Positions 43,936 through 52,718 of a DNA stretch of 64,000 bases are shown here, one piece after another; positions within the stretch are counted from its first letter, which is position 1; each line of letters begins with the position of its first letter. The notes under the pieces were generated by a model. That model searched no databases. It was given only the letters and a program-made list of their open reading frames with translations, and had not been told where the DNA came from. The stretch lies in the NCBI RefSeq assembly GCF_002886255.1, contig NZ_KZ614149.1:2232001-2296000 (forward strand), given 5' to 3'. The position numbers and the translations under genes were made by a program. This DNA comes from Alteribacillus bidgolensis (GTDB lineage Bacteria; Bacillota; Bacilli; Bacillales; Marinococcaceae).

Positions 43936-44044
43936 CGTACCAAATGGCCATTATTAGGTTTTATACGTTCATTGACCGGAAAGAAATGTGAAGACTTAAC
44001 ATTATACGGAAAAACGGCAGCAGTTAAGAAAGGAATAACGACCT

Positions 44045-45436
44045 ATGAGACTTAAAAATTTTTTACCTAGACCTATTCGTAAGTTGTCGAGTATGTCCTA
44101 CCGGCAAATTTGGTATGAACTTCGTTCTAACCTATGGTTCAGCTCACTCATATATGCAGTTTTTGCTGTAGTTCTTATATTTTTCTCCTATTGGCTCGAT
44201 TTTACTGCCCAGATAAAACAGTATATGCCGGATATGTTTTTAACGACTTATGAGCTCACCTATATATTAGTAAGCACTTTGATTGCTGGTATCCTTACCT
44301 TGAACGCTTTTACATTTAACTCTATTCTAGTTGTCTTAACTAGTTTCTCTGGCCAATTTTCTCCACGAATGCTGTCAAGCTTTATTTCAGACCGCCGCAC
44401 ACAGCATGTAATCGGCATTTTTAATGCTTGTTTTCTTTATGTTCTTATAGCATTCTTTTTAATAAACGAAGAAGAAAACGGTATGTATGTTGCCATTCCG
44501 ATTTTCACAGTTATTTCAGCCTTTTTAGCTTTATCAAACTTTGTATTTTTCATCAATCATGCTGTTAAATGGATGCAGGTACCTAACCTGACTAACAACA
44601 TGAAATACGAATCACAGCAAACGATTTTGCGTACCTTATTAAAAGATTTAGAGCCTTACCGAACGAAGGAACCTAATCATACGGAAAAAGAATTAAATGA
44701 AAGAGAAGGACATGTTATTGCGGCAAATGCAGCCGGTTTTATTCAAATATTTGATTACAAACATTTAATTAAAGAAGCCAAGAGAGATAAAATCATTTTA
44801 CGGCTCGAACGCCGGATCGGGGATTTTGTAACAGAAGGTATGCCTATCATCACATATTGGAAAATAGATGATACCGCTGTTAATGAATTTAAGTACAGAA
44901 GACTTATATACTTGGGTCCGAAAAAAACAGAAGTACAAGATTTGGAATTTGGCGTAAATAAGCTAACAGAAATCGCAATTAAAGCCATAGGGAATAGTGA
45001 CCCAAACACAGCGAATAACGTGATATATCAACTAGCAGACTTACTGGTCTCGATTTCGAAAGTTACCCGGTTCACTCCCTATTTAACTGATATAGATAAT
45101 AAACTCCGGCTTATTATTAAAGAAGAGTCGTTTGATTATTACTTGTACTCTGCCTTTTCCCAAATAAGTGTATATGCTAAAAATGACCCTTTTCTAACGA
45201 CAAATATATTGGAAGCCATAACGATTCTTTCGCATTCTGTACCTCCAGAGAATCATCTTTGCTGCTGGGAATTTGCAAAAACAGTTGCAAGAGGATATAA
45301 GGAAGGCTTCACCTATGCCTACAATGAACAAAGGTTTTATAATAGTTTAAGGGGTATTGCACAAAAAACGGGACACTTGAATAGATATAAAGAGTTTGAA
45401 CAGGAAATCAAATCAAACATGGTTATAGAAAAATAA
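44045..45436 (+). CDS. DUF2254 integral membrane protein
   Basis: 463 residues. The N-terminal ~185 carry four hydrophobic helices in two pairs ('SLIYAVFAVVLIFFSYWL', 'LVSTLIAGILTLNAFTFNSI' and later ones) with the family motif 'LTSFSGQFSPRMLSSFISDRRTQ' between; the rest is a soluble cytosolic domain. DUF2254 proteins are widespread and uncharacterised. Single gene with a terminator; Lys-rich and AT-rich relative to the left half of the window. Confidence 0.85.
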   Translation: MRLKNFLPRPIRKLSSMSYRQIWYELRSNLWFSSLIYAVFAVVLIFFSYWLDFTAQIKQYMPDMFLTTYELTYILVSTLIAGILTLNAFTFNSILVVLTSFSGQFSPRMLSSFISDRRTQHVIGIFNACFLYVLIAFFLINEEENGMYVAIPIFTVISAFLALSNFVFFINHAVKWMQVPNLTNNMKYESQQTILRTLLKDLEPYRTKEPNHTEKELNEREGHVIAANAAGFIQIFDYKHLIKEAKRDKIILRLERRIGDFVTEGMPIITYWKIDDTAVNEFKYRRLIYLGPKKTEVQDLEFGVNKLTEIAIKAIGNSDPNTANNVIYQLADLLVSISKVTRFTPYLTDIDNKLRLIIKEESFDYYLYSAFSQISVYAKNDPFLTTNILEAITILSHSVPPENHLCCWEFAKTVARGYKEGFTYAYNEQRFYNSLRGIAQKTGHLNRYKEFEQEIKSNMVIEK

Positions 45437-45437
45437 T

Positions 45438-45480
45438 AGGCTGCCTCCGCAGTATACAGTGCGGAAGGCAGCCTGTTTTA
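45438..45480. terminator. Bidirectional terminator after the DUF2254 gene
   Basis: AGGCTGCCTCCGCA pairs with TGCGGAAGGCAGCCT (one bulge), followed by GTTTTATT; convergent genes on both sides. Confidence 0.85.
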
Positions 45481-45678
45481 TTCTTCTTGTTTTTCTTGAT
45501 TCCTGTTGGAAGAATGCTGCGATAATAGCAACCCATAAAGCATCGCAAAAACCATACCGCCAAATCCGATCATTTGAAAAGCTGCACTTTGTGAATTTTG
45601 AAATTGAACCGTACCAATAAAAAATAGAAGTACAAAGACAGTCATCATAATAAAAGTCCATAACATCGGCTGTTTCAT
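45478..45678 (-). CDS. Small two-helix membrane protein, unknown
   Basis: 66 residues with two predicted membrane helices ('FIMMTVFVLLFFIGTV' and 'MIGFGGMVFAMLYGLLL') and a charged C-terminal tail. GGGAGTGA ribosome site at good spacing. I recognise no family. Its stop lies in the shared terminator. Confidence 0.65.
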   Translation of the reverse strand: MKQPMLWTFIMMTVFVLLFFIGTVQFQNSQSAAFQMIGFGGMVFAMLYGLLLSQHSSNRNQEKQEE

Positions 45679-45840
45679 AAACTCACTCCCATTTTCATGT
45701 TATCTTTCCATGATATGTGCGCGCGTCTGAAATAATGCAGAGATTTTTTTGATGTTATGTTGTTTTTCCGTATTTTACTTTTTTAAAACCTGTTTTTATA
45801 TACTTTTTGTAAATAACCTTCCAGAGAAATTCCATAAATG

Positions 45841-45870
45841 AACAGCATACCTATGAAAAGGCATGCTGTT
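45841..45870 (-). terminator. Terminator of the LiaI/LiaG-like pair
   Basis: AACAGCATGCC/GGTATGCTGTT hairpin 6 bp after the stop codon on the minus strand; only a short T run. Nothing is seen in 45679-45840. Confidence 0.65.
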
Positions 45871-45875
45871 AGGTT

Positions 45876-46751
45876 TTATTCCTTAATATAAAGATTCCCG
45901 CTTACCGATTCCAAATGGATGAGCACATCACCTGCTCCTTTTTTTCCTTTCAAGCTTCTATTTCCGCTTTGTTCTATTGTATCTAAGGCTACGTTATTTC
46001 TAATATCGCCGCTTACGACAGAAACATCTAAACGAACATCCTCTTCTCCCACTTGAAGATCGACATCACCAGAAGTAACATTCATACGAACTTCGTTTTT
46101 TATTTCTTTCCATTGTACATTTATATTGCCTGACGTTACATTGGCTTTAAGTGGTCCGGAATAATCATTCATGTTAATATTTCCAGAGATTGTTTCCACT
46201 GCTGCCTTGTCGGTTTGTACATCATTTAGAGTGAGATCACCTGATTTTGCTGAGAGGTCTATTTCTTCTGTTTTCATATTCGCAATATACGTATCACCAG
46301 AAGCGATATTTGTCTGTATGGATTTATATCTTTTTTCTTGTTCATTTTCCAAGCGGAAATCACCCGATCCCGCTTTAATGGAAAGGCGGCCTTTAAACGT
46401 TTCTGGAATGGTTACAACCCAATTAGAATTTTTACCTAAGGTGAAAAAAGAAAACCAATGTTGTTTTGGCTGAGTAATGGTTAACGCATTATTATCTTGA
46501 GAGATTTCCACATCACTGTCTTTATTACGTGCAGAAGTCTCAATGCTTACCGTATCTTTATCATGCGTTTTTATAGTAACATCACTCGATAATGCATGGA
46601 TCTGTATACTGTCTGCTTCTTGGAGTGTTTCTTCTAAATGTTTAGTAGAACTGCCTAATCCAGGGGCATACTGGTTGACATTTGCAAATAACGATCCGGT
46701 TAATATAACAAGCCCTATCAAAACAAGAATCAAACCGGCTAGCCTGCGCAT
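45876..46751 (-). CDS. DUF4097 (LiaG-like) membrane-anchored beta-helix protein
   Basis: 291 residues: one N-terminal membrane helix ('LAGLILVLIGLVILTGSLF'), then an extracytoplasmic right-handed beta-helix with a recurring SGD/SGN step motif ('KAGSGDFRLE', 'IASGDTYI', 'AKSGDLTLN', 'ISGNINMN', 'TSGNINVQ', 'TSGDVDLQ', 'VSGDIRNN'). This is the DUF4097 pattern, also found in LiaG. With the LiaI-like gene 26 bp upstream it suggests an envelope-stress module; no liaFSR genes are in view. Confidence 0.85.
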   Translation of the reverse strand: MRRLAGLILVLIGLVILTGSLFANVNQYAPGLGSSTKHLEETLQEADSIQIHALSSDVTIKTHDKDTVSIETSARNKDSDVEISQDNNALTITQPKQHWFSFFTLGKNSNWVVTIPETFKGRLSIKAGSGDFRLENEQEKRYKSIQTNIASGDTYIANMKTEEIDLSAKSGDLTLNDVQTDKAAVETISGNINMNDYSGPLKANVTSGNINVQWKEIKNEVRMNVTSGDVDLQVGEEDVRLDVSVVSGDIRNNVALDTIEQSGNRSLKGKKGAGDVLIHLESVSGNLYIKE

Positions 46752-46777
46752 GATTTTTCCCTCTTTTTCATTTCATA

Positions 46778-47098
46778 TTATGAACTTATCACCGTCGAAT
46801 CAGCTTTTTTTCGTCTTAAATAATTCCTAACTACATACAGCACGATGACAAAACCAGTTATTGTTATAAAAACGGGCAGACCCCCTGTTAAAATAAATGC
46901 TCCCGCTAGAATGAAACCTAATCCAGTTCCTATCATCATTTTCGATTGTTCTTTTTTAAGAAGCTTTGCTCCGGCATAAAAACTAATCCCTGCTAAGCAA
47001 AGGGTAAGAATAGGAAAAACACGGTCTTCTAGTAGTATAAATAAAACCAGCAGTATCACAGCCCCTGCTGCTATTTTATTCCGCTTCTTATCAAGCAT
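46778..47098 (-). CDS. LiaI-like small membrane protein
   Basis: 106 residues with three to four hydrophobic helices, basic first residues and a basic end ('NYLRRKKAD'). The layout and its DUF4097 partner fit the LiaI/LiaF-type transmembrane domain. Ribosome site AGGAGG. First gene of a two-gene operon. Assignment is by architecture and neighbourhood. Confidence 0.7.
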   Translation of the reverse strand: MLDKKRNKIAAGAVILLVLFILLEDRVFPILTLCLAGISFYAGAKLLKKEQSKMMIGTGLGFILAGAFILTGGLPVFITITGFVIVLYVVRNYLRRKKADSTVISS

Positions 47099-47221
47099 GA
47101 GTATTCCTCCTGTTTTCTATCTGATAATCTTATTTTAATGCAGGAGCTTTTGCCACGCACCATAATATGGGAGGATTTTCGATCAGTCTGTAGACGGATA
47201 ATGTTTTCCAATTTTCCATAT

Positions 47222-47250
47222 TTGATTGAAAGAGATTATCCTAGTATTAT
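47222..47250 (+). promoter_or_regulatory. Candidate promoter of ilvD
   Basis: TTGATT and TATTAT with a 17-bp spacer, about 80 bp before the ilvD start. No T-box leader is present; an AATTTTCC stretch upstream is too poor to call a CodY box. Confidence 0.5.
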
Positions 47251-47333
47251 TGTATATAGTAGATGTTACACTATTTTTCTGAACATACACATTATTTTTA
47301 CAAGGCAATTAATCGGAGAGAGGAAGGAAGACA

Positions 47334-49031
47334 ATGGAAAAAAGCAAAAAAGATTTGCGTATACGAAGCAAGGTAATAAGTGAAGGAGTCAACCGCGTTC
47401 CGAACCGTTCCATGCTTCGTGCTGTCGGCTTTGAAGACGAAGACTTTAAAAAACCTATGGTGGGAGTAGCAAGTACCTGGAGTGAAGTCACGCCATGTAA
47501 CATACATATTGATAAGCTTGCTCGTGAAGCAAAAACCGGAGCAGCAGAAAATGGCGGGGCCCCTCTTATTTTTAACACGATCACTGTTTCTGACGGAATT
47601 GCAATGGGACACGAAGGAATGAGCTATTCACTTCCGAGCCGTGAAATTATTGCAGACTCCATTGAAACTGTTGTAGGAGCTGAGCGCCTTGACGGATATG
47701 TGGCGATTGGCGGCTGTGACAAAACAACACCTGGATGCTTGATGGCAATCGGCCGCATGAATCTGCCCTCTGTCTATATTTATGGCGGAACGATTCAACC
47801 GGGAAAACTAAACGGCAACGATATTGATATTGTTTCTTCCTTTGAAGCAGTCGGCCAGCATCAGCAAGGAATGATAGATGATGAAGAACTGCATCAAGTG
47901 GAGTGCAATGCGTGTCCGGGAGCAGGTGCATGCGGAGGTATGTACACAGCCAATACGATGGCAGCTGCTGTAGAAGCAATGGGTATGAGTATTCCTGGTT
48001 CCTCTTCTACTCCGGCAGTTTATGATTATAAAGAAATAGAAGCAAAAGAAGCAGGAGCTTTAGTAACAGAATTGCTTGAAAAAGAAATCTACCCTCGGGA
48101 TATTATGACAAAAGAAGCGTTCGAAAACGCTATTACCGTTGTGATGGCTCTCGGCGGCTCGACAAACGCCTTTTTGCATCTTCTTGCTATCGCTCATTCA
48201 GCAGACATAGACTTGAGTTATGACGATTTTGAAAGAATTCGCAAAAACGTTCCTCATATTGCTGATTTAAAACCAAGCGGAAAATATGTCATGCAAGACC
48301 TTTACTTGGCAGGCGGTGTGCCGGCTGTAATGAAACTATTGCTTGAAGAAGGACTTCTTCACGGAGACTGCCTCACAGTTACCGGGAAAACACTGGCAGA
48401 AAACTTAAAAGAAGCACCTAGCCTTAAAGAAGGACAAGACATTATTTATCCGCTCAGCAATCCAATTAAGCCTAACGGGCCTCTTGTTGTACTCAAAGGC
48501 AACCTTGCCCCAGAGGGTGCCGTAGCAAAAATGTCCGGCCAAAAAATCAGCAGGTTTGAAGGAACTGCTAAAGTGTATGACAGTGAAGCCACTGCAACAG
48601 AAGCGATTACAAACAACGAAATCAAAGAAGGCGACGTACTCGTTATACGCAATGTCGGTCCTAAAGGCGGACCAGGCATGCCGGAAATGCTTTCCGTTAC
48701 GGCTATGATTGTCGGAAAAGGACTTGGCGGCAAAGTCGCTCTTATTACAGACGGCCGTTTCTCCGGCGGTTCTCACGGCTTTGTTATCGGACACGTAGCG
48801 CCTGAAGCTGCTGCAGGCGGACCAATCGGATTGCTTGCAAACGGAGACAAAGTTACGATCGACAGCGAAACGCAGGAAATTAATTTTGAGGTTTCCGATG
48901 AAGAACTTGATAAGCGTGCGCGTGAATGGAAAGCTCCTGAACCTAGATACAAAACAGGATCCCTTGCCAAATATGCTAAATTAGTTGCTTCAAGTGCTCG
49001 TGGAGCTGTGACAGATCATAATTTAGATTAA
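47334..49031 (+). CDS. ilvD: Dihydroxy-acid dehydratase IlvD
   Basis: 565-residue Fe-S dehydratase making the 2-keto acids of valine and isoleucine. Cluster cysteines C55, C128 ('GGCDKTTPGC') and C200 ('CNACPGAGACGGMYTANTM') are present, as are 'ITDGRFSGGSHGFVIGHVAPEA' segments near the C-terminus. It stands alone rather than in an ilv-leu operon, as in B. subtilis. Another Fe-S client in the window. Ribosome site AGAGAGGAAGG. Confidence 0.97.
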   Translation: MEKSKKDLRIRSKVISEGVNRVPNRSMLRAVGFEDEDFKKPMVGVASTWSEVTPCNIHIDKLAREAKTGAAENGGAPLIFNTITVSDGIAMGHEGMSYSLPSREIIADSIETVVGAERLDGYVAIGGCDKTTPGCLMAIGRMNLPSVYIYGGTIQPGKLNGNDIDIVSSFEAVGQHQQGMIDDEELHQVECNACPGAGACGGMYTANTMAAAVEAMGMSIPGSSSTPAVYDYKEIEAKEAGALVTELLEKEIYPRDIMTKEAFENAITVVMALGGSTNAFLHLLAIAHSADIDLSYDDFERIRKNVPHIADLKPSGKYVMQDLYLAGGVPAVMKLLLEEGLLHGDCLTVTGKTLAENLKEAPSLKEGQDIIYPLSNPIKPNGPLVVLKGNLAPEGAVAKMSGQKISRFEGTAKVYDSEATATEAITNNEIKEGDVLVIRNVGPKGGPGMPEMLSVTAMIVGKGLGGKVALITDGRFSGGSHGFVIGHVAPEAAAGGPIGLLANGDKVTIDSETQEINFEVSDEELDKRAREWKAPEPRYKTGSLAKYAKLVASSARGAVTDHNLD

Positions 49032-49052
49032 CAGAGGATGCCCTAATGAATA

Positions 49053-49092
49053 AAAGCAGCTTAAGCGTTAACCACACGCTAAGCTGCTTTTT
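49053..49092. terminator. Bidirectional terminator after ilvD
   Basis: AAAGCAGCTTA-AGCGT pairs with ACGCT-AAGCTGCTTT, then a T run. It also overlaps the last codons of the opposite-strand pseudogene. Confidence 0.9.
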
Positions 49093-49768
49093 TGTTTATA
49101 GTTAATGAGAGATGGCTTTTGTCATTTCCGAAACGGACACTAATCCCCCGCCCGAGATTAACGGAAAATTCTTCACCCATACCTGCTACCGTAAATTTGT
49201 CAGCGAATAAATAAGCTAGAATCAATGCAGGCAAACTTATGTAAATGAGTTCATACTGCCCTTCTACAATCATGGAAAAATCACCATGCAGCCAAGATGA
49301 CATATTTTGAATTAAATCATTTTTATAAGCAAAAAATGTCGTGATGGAACTGATATATTTCCAAACATGAGGCCGAACAGCGGTATAAAGATTGTCTAAA
49401 ATTTTCATAAAAACCAGTGTTCCAAGTAAAGCAAAGACAAAAGAAATGGCAGCTTTTTGCAGCGGCGACGCGCTGGTAAAGATCATTAATGACACAAGAA
49501 TACCAATCCTTGCTGCATCTAATGTTCCTGCTGTCGTAGGAGACACGAATTTATTGCGGCTTAGCTGCTGCATAATCATACCGCAGATACTCATGCTCAT
49601 CCCGGCTATTAATATGCTGACAAGCCGGGGAATTCTGCTTGCCCATAATATATGAGCCTGCTCTTCTGTTAGTTTAAACAGATCCATTGGTGATACGTTC
49701 TGCACTCCAATAAACAGTGATGCGAAAGATAAAACGAGGAGTACTGCTAAAAGATACCTTTTTCCCAT
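49079..49768 (-). pseudogene. Decayed FecCD-type siderophore permease (YclN-like)
   Basis: The first ~120 codons read as a normal FecCD permease ('SRIPRLVSILIAGMSMSICGMIMQ', 'NKFVSPTTAGTLDAARIG'). Then the frame slips: the expected 'FIPLFGLMFGNIS' lies in the neighbouring frame at about 49340-49380, and the original frame returns at 'SITTFFAYKNDLIQNMSSW'. The segment before that is partly deleted, and after 'AGMGEEFSVNLG' the last ~90 residues of a normal permease (about 315) are missing. No yclO/P/Q-like partners follow. A Fur-like box remains upstream. Still open to 229 codons, so it could be mistaken for a gene. Confidence 0.8.
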
Positions 49769-49806
49769 AACTTACCTTTCTTAATCTGTAAAGGAAACAA
49801 TAAAAT

Positions 49807-49821
49807 TAATTATCATTTTCA
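49807..49821. promoter_or_regulatory. Fur-like box upstream of the decayed permease
   Basis: Minus-strand TGAAAATGATAATTA fits the TGANAATNATTNTCA Fur pattern except for two positions. Iron control is expected for this permease family. Confidence 0.55.
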
Positions 49822-49923
49822 TTGATAACAATTCTCTTTCTACCACTTTTTATTTATTTGTCAATTATTTCTATACCTCAATACACCCTCCTATATAACC
49901 AGCTCTACTCTTCACAGTGAAAT

Positions 49924-51150
49924 TCACGTAACAGCCGGCTCTTTTTTTTCTTCTGAAGAAGGCCGAATGGCTGCAAAGGTAAGTAAAACAGCCGCCACGC
50001 TGATTCCTGCCAAAATATAATAAATTAAACCCGGACCATGTTTCATTAATACCGCAATGATAGGAGGACCAGCGGCAACACCTACAAAACGCATACTGCT
50101 GTAAAAAGACGTGATCGAACCCCGTTCTTCTTTTTTGATCCCTTCTGTAATCAGGGCATCCAAGCAAGGCAGTGATAACCCTATTCCTATACCAGCTATG
50201 GTCAAAAGCAGTGTAAACATAAATAAGCCCATTTCTTCTCTCACAAAAAACAAGGACACCGCCGCCGTTCCATTTCCTACTAAAATAAACCATTTCATTC
50301 GAATTTTATCTTCTCCTATCATTTTTCCGCTCGAAAAAGAAGCAATGCATAAAAATAACAATGGAATGGCTAATACGAAACCTTTTACATACCCTTCAAT
50401 ACTGTATTTTTCTTCAAGTAATGAGGAGAAATGAAATAAAATGCCAAACAATACTAACATTAAAATACACCCGATAAAAAACACCGCAAACAACCAGCGA
50501 CCGTTATGGTGAAACGTTTCTTTGACCCCTTGTACAAACTCTTGAAAGGATGGATTGCTGCGCTCCTCTTCTTTTTCCTTTTTTGGTGTTTTTACTAAAA
50601 AAAATACTAAAAGGACTGCTATAAAAGACAATACCGGAATCGCTATAAAAGGCATATACCAAATCACGACTGCCAGCAATGCTCCTAAAATGGGACTTAG
50701 CACTTTTCCAAGCGTATTAGCTGTTTCAATAATGCCCAATCCCTGACTCACTTGTTCTTCTTCTTTAAACATATCGCCTACGGTCGGAAGCACCACTGGA
50801 AAAGCTCCGGCAGCTCCCACACCTTGTAAAAATCTCCCCATCATAATAACGGCATATGGATTTTCCATCTGCCATGCTGCGTAGGCCGATACAGCTCCGC
50901 CCAATGCAACAATGATAAGGCTCGGTATGATCACTTTTTTTCTTCCAATTCTGTCGGACAAATACCCTGAAACGGGAATAAGAACGATAGCTATTAATGA
51001 ATAAATAGAAATTATTAAGCTTGATTGAAAAGATGTGATGTTAATTTCTTTTTCAATTAATGGCAGCACTGGGATCAACATTGAATTTCCTAATGTCATC
51101 ATTAATGGAATCGATGCTAATGCGAATAAGTCCCATCTCTTTTTTTCCAT
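49924..51150 (-). CDS. MFS exporter (12 TM, drug/siderophore-efflux type)
   Basis: 408-residue major facilitator with twelve hydrophobic segments. Motif A 'GYLSDRIGRKKV' lies between helices 2 and 3 and 'RFLQGVGAAGAFPVVLP' resembles antiporter motif C. By eye it resembles YmfD-type bacillibactin or multidrug exporters; with a siderophore permease remnant next door, a former iron role is possible but unproven. Ribosome site GGAG close to ATG. Confidence 0.85.
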   Translation of the reverse strand: MEKKRWDLFALASIPLMMTLGNSMLIPVLPLIEKEINITSFQSSLIISIYSLIAIVLIPVSGYLSDRIGRKKVIIPSLIIVALGGAVSAYAAWQMENPYAVIMMGRFLQGVGAAGAFPVVLPTVGDMFKEEEQVSQGLGIIETANTLGKVLSPILGALLAVVIWYMPFIAIPVLSFIAVLLVFFLVKTPKKEKEEERSNPSFQEFVQGVKETFHHNGRWLFAVFFIGCILMLVLFGILFHFSSLLEEKYSIEGYVKGFVLAIPLLFLCIASFSSGKMIGEDKIRMKWFILVGNGTAAVSLFFVREEMGLFMFTLLLTIAGIGIGLSLPCLDALITEGIKKEERGSITSFYSSMRFVGVAAGPPIIAVLMKHGPGLIYYILAGISVAAVLLTFAAIRPSSEEKKEPAVT

Positions 51151-51380
51151 TTGGCTCCTCCGATTACTCGCTAGTGTTTTAACTCAAAATGTAAAGGTAG
51201 TGTTCGTCTTCTAATATTTTGACTTTGTGTATAGTTATTTACAGAAAACAATCTTTATATTAAGAAAAACTTCGTTAACGATTTTTAACTGATTAACTTA
51301 TATTATTTTGCTAAGGAAAGAGCTAATGCTTCTACCATTTGGACTTAGCAGCAAATCAAATTTTTCAATCCTGTTCAAAG

Positions 51381-51412
51381 AAGCCTGAGAAGATTATTCC
51401 CAGGCTTTGTTC
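51381..51412. terminator. Hairpin next to a gene remnant
   Basis: AAGCCTG/CAGGCTT with T-rich flanks, 5 bp beyond the stop of the decayed gene at 51417-51650; probably its old terminator. Confidence 0.55.
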
Positions 51413-51416
51413 TTTC

Positions 51417-51650
51417 TTAAATTGGATCGGAGCGATGCGGCAGCCACTCAGCAAGAAAGTCCGGCAATTCTCCATTAGCTGCCAACGTGGCATGTCCCCC
51501 GTTCACCAGCTTAATATTTCACTGTGTTCTTGAAGAGAACGCAAAAAGCGTGCATGTTTTTTTGCTGCGATACCCACGGCTTTTACTATTTTGTGCACAA
51601 ATTAATAGATTTGCCTCGTTCCTTTTATATGAGGGGTTTTTCACAGGAAC
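51417..51650 (-). pseudogene. Frameshifted remnant, perhaps the C-terminal end of an alpha/beta-hydrolase
   Basis: Three overlapping frames carry protein-like pieces in a consistent order: 'EANLLICAQNSK', then 'AVGIAAKKHARFLRSLQEHSEIL', then 'NGGHATLAANGELPDFLAEW' to a stop at 51417. Joining them needs at least two frameshifts. The 'GGHATLA' and final helix look like the catalytic-His end of an alpha/beta-hydrolase; this is by eye only. No start codon survives. Confidence 0.5.
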
Positions 51651-51737
51651 GGAAGTATATTTTTGACCGTTTTCTAGCAGACTGATGTATAACAGCCGTT
51701 TCTATTAAATGATTTTATGAGTAGCATACAAGCATTC

Positions 51738-51775
51738 CTTAGAAATACTCGGCTTGTTGCCAAGTAAAGGAAAAA
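51738..51775. repeat. Hairpin repeat family A, truncated copy
   Basis: CCTTAGAAATACTCGGCTTG followed by TTGCCAAGT; the right half is missing. Confidence 0.5.
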
Positions 51776-51818
51776 GCCGGCTCCTTTTAAATAGGAACTG
51801 GGGCTAAGGAGGGATAAA

Positions 51819-52064
51819 ATGACAGAACAACAACTGGAATATACGTTTGATCTCTTTGGCTATTCAGATTTATACCAAAAGCTTCGTTATCCGATAAAAG
51901 TGTCAGGGGAATTTGACAACGTTGATATCGAAGTATTGGAATCCTTTTTAGACTGGTATGTTTTCGATAACACCGATAAGGTATTATTTGATGATTTCAT
52001 CTATCATTTTCGCGTGTTTAGAAAGATTTATAAAAACAATAATCTTCCTTACAGGCCGTGGTAA
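51819..52064 (+). CDS. Small protein of unknown function
   Basis: 81 residues, aromatic-rich and acidic, with 'DVDIEVLESFLDWYVFDN'-like helices ('VDIEVLESFLDWYVF') and a basic C-terminal third. No signal, membrane helix or motif I recognise. GGAGGG ribosome site 5 nt from ATG; convergent with a small gene across a shared terminator. Confidence 0.65.
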   Translation: MTEQQLEYTFDLFGYSDLYQKLRYPIKVSGEFDNVDIEVLESFLDWYVFDNTDKVLFDDFIYHFRVFRKIYKNNNLPYRPW

Positions 52065-52140
52065 AGAATAAAAATGCAAGCCACAAAATGCCTCATTACA
52101 AAAAGCTGGAATTCAGAGAACATTTAATGCCTTGAGAATG

Positions 52141-52168
52141 AAAGAGCTTGGTCGTCCAAGCTCTTTTA
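52141..52168. terminator. Bidirectional terminator between two small genes
   Basis: AAAGAGCTTGG/CCAAGCTCTTT hairpin with a 4-nt loop, T tail on the plus strand and T-rich on the minus strand. Confidence 0.85.
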
Positions 52169-52178
52169 ATAACCAATT

Positions 52179-52334
52179 TTAAGAAGTGCCAGCTTCATTT
52201 TCTTCATATGCAATTAGAATAATATCTTGTTTTGTCGTTTCTCGCAGTTCGTTTTCTAGCGATCTTAGCCGCTCTAATTGTCCTGGCTCCAAATCAGCTG
52301 CTGAATAACCTTCAAATTTTTCATTTTGTGACAT
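52179..52334 (-). CDS. Small 51-residue protein, unknown
   Basis: Starts M-S-Q-N-E-K-F-E-G-Y, then a charged helix 'ELRETTKQDIILIAYEENE' type ('LERLRSLENELRETTKQ' followed by a hydrophobic 'DIILIAYE' strand). GGAGGAAG ribosome site at 5-6 nt and a terminator 10 bp after the stop make it a convincing gene. I do not know a function. Confidence 0.75.
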   Translation of the reverse strand: MSQNEKFEGYSAADLEPGQLERLRSLENELRETTKQDIILIAYEENEAGTS

Positions 52335-52439
52335 ATAGCTTCCTCCTTTTAAGCTTTAAGGTACACGTAAATATATGTATTTATTCCTTTCCGAATCACG
52401 ATTTAAAATTCGCTTTATATGTGCCGCTTCCGCAAATGA

Positions 52440-52471
52440 AAAAAAGAGTGCCGGTTGTGGCACTCTTTTGC
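52440..52471 (-). terminator. Terminator of the 79-residue gene
   Basis: AAAAGAGTGCC/GGCACTCTTTT hairpin, 8 bp beyond the stop, T tail on the minus strand. Confidence 0.88.
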
Positions 52472-52478
52472 TGGTCCA

Positions 52479-52718
52479 TTATACTTTCTCGACGACATAA
52501 GCTTTCTTTTCCCTAAAATATTTTTCTCCGTCTTCGGAGGAATGTTCAAAAAATCCTTCGAATTCATGCGTCACTAAATAATGGCGCTCTGGATCGGTAA
52601 ATAGTTGGTTATCATTTGTGGATAGGAGTACAGCGTCTGTTGTTGTAACGTAACTGTCGAGATCTTTTGCCTTGTACTGCGTTCCCGGTTTTAACGTATT
52701 CAGCCCTGGTTTAGACAT
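52479..52718 (-). CDS. Small acidic protein of unknown function
   Basis: 79 residues: 'PGTQYKAKDLDSYVTTTDAV' then 'HYLVTHEFEGFFEHSSEDG' and a Lys/Glu tail. No signal or membrane helix. GGGAGGAG ribosome site; monocistronic with its own terminator. Not recognised. Confidence 0.7.
   Translation of the reverse strand: MSKPGLNTLKPGTQYKAKDLDSYVTTTDAVLLSTNDNQLFTDPERHYLVTHEFEGFFEHSSEDGEKYFREKKAYVVEKV

Noticed and set aside
47099..47333. T-box or CodY box upstream of ilvD
   Set aside because: No T-box landmarks; the best CodY-like stretch matches only about nine of fifteen positions.
49079..49768. Functional FecCD permease
   Set aside because: The frame slip, internal deletion and missing last third indicate a pseudogene even though the frame is open.
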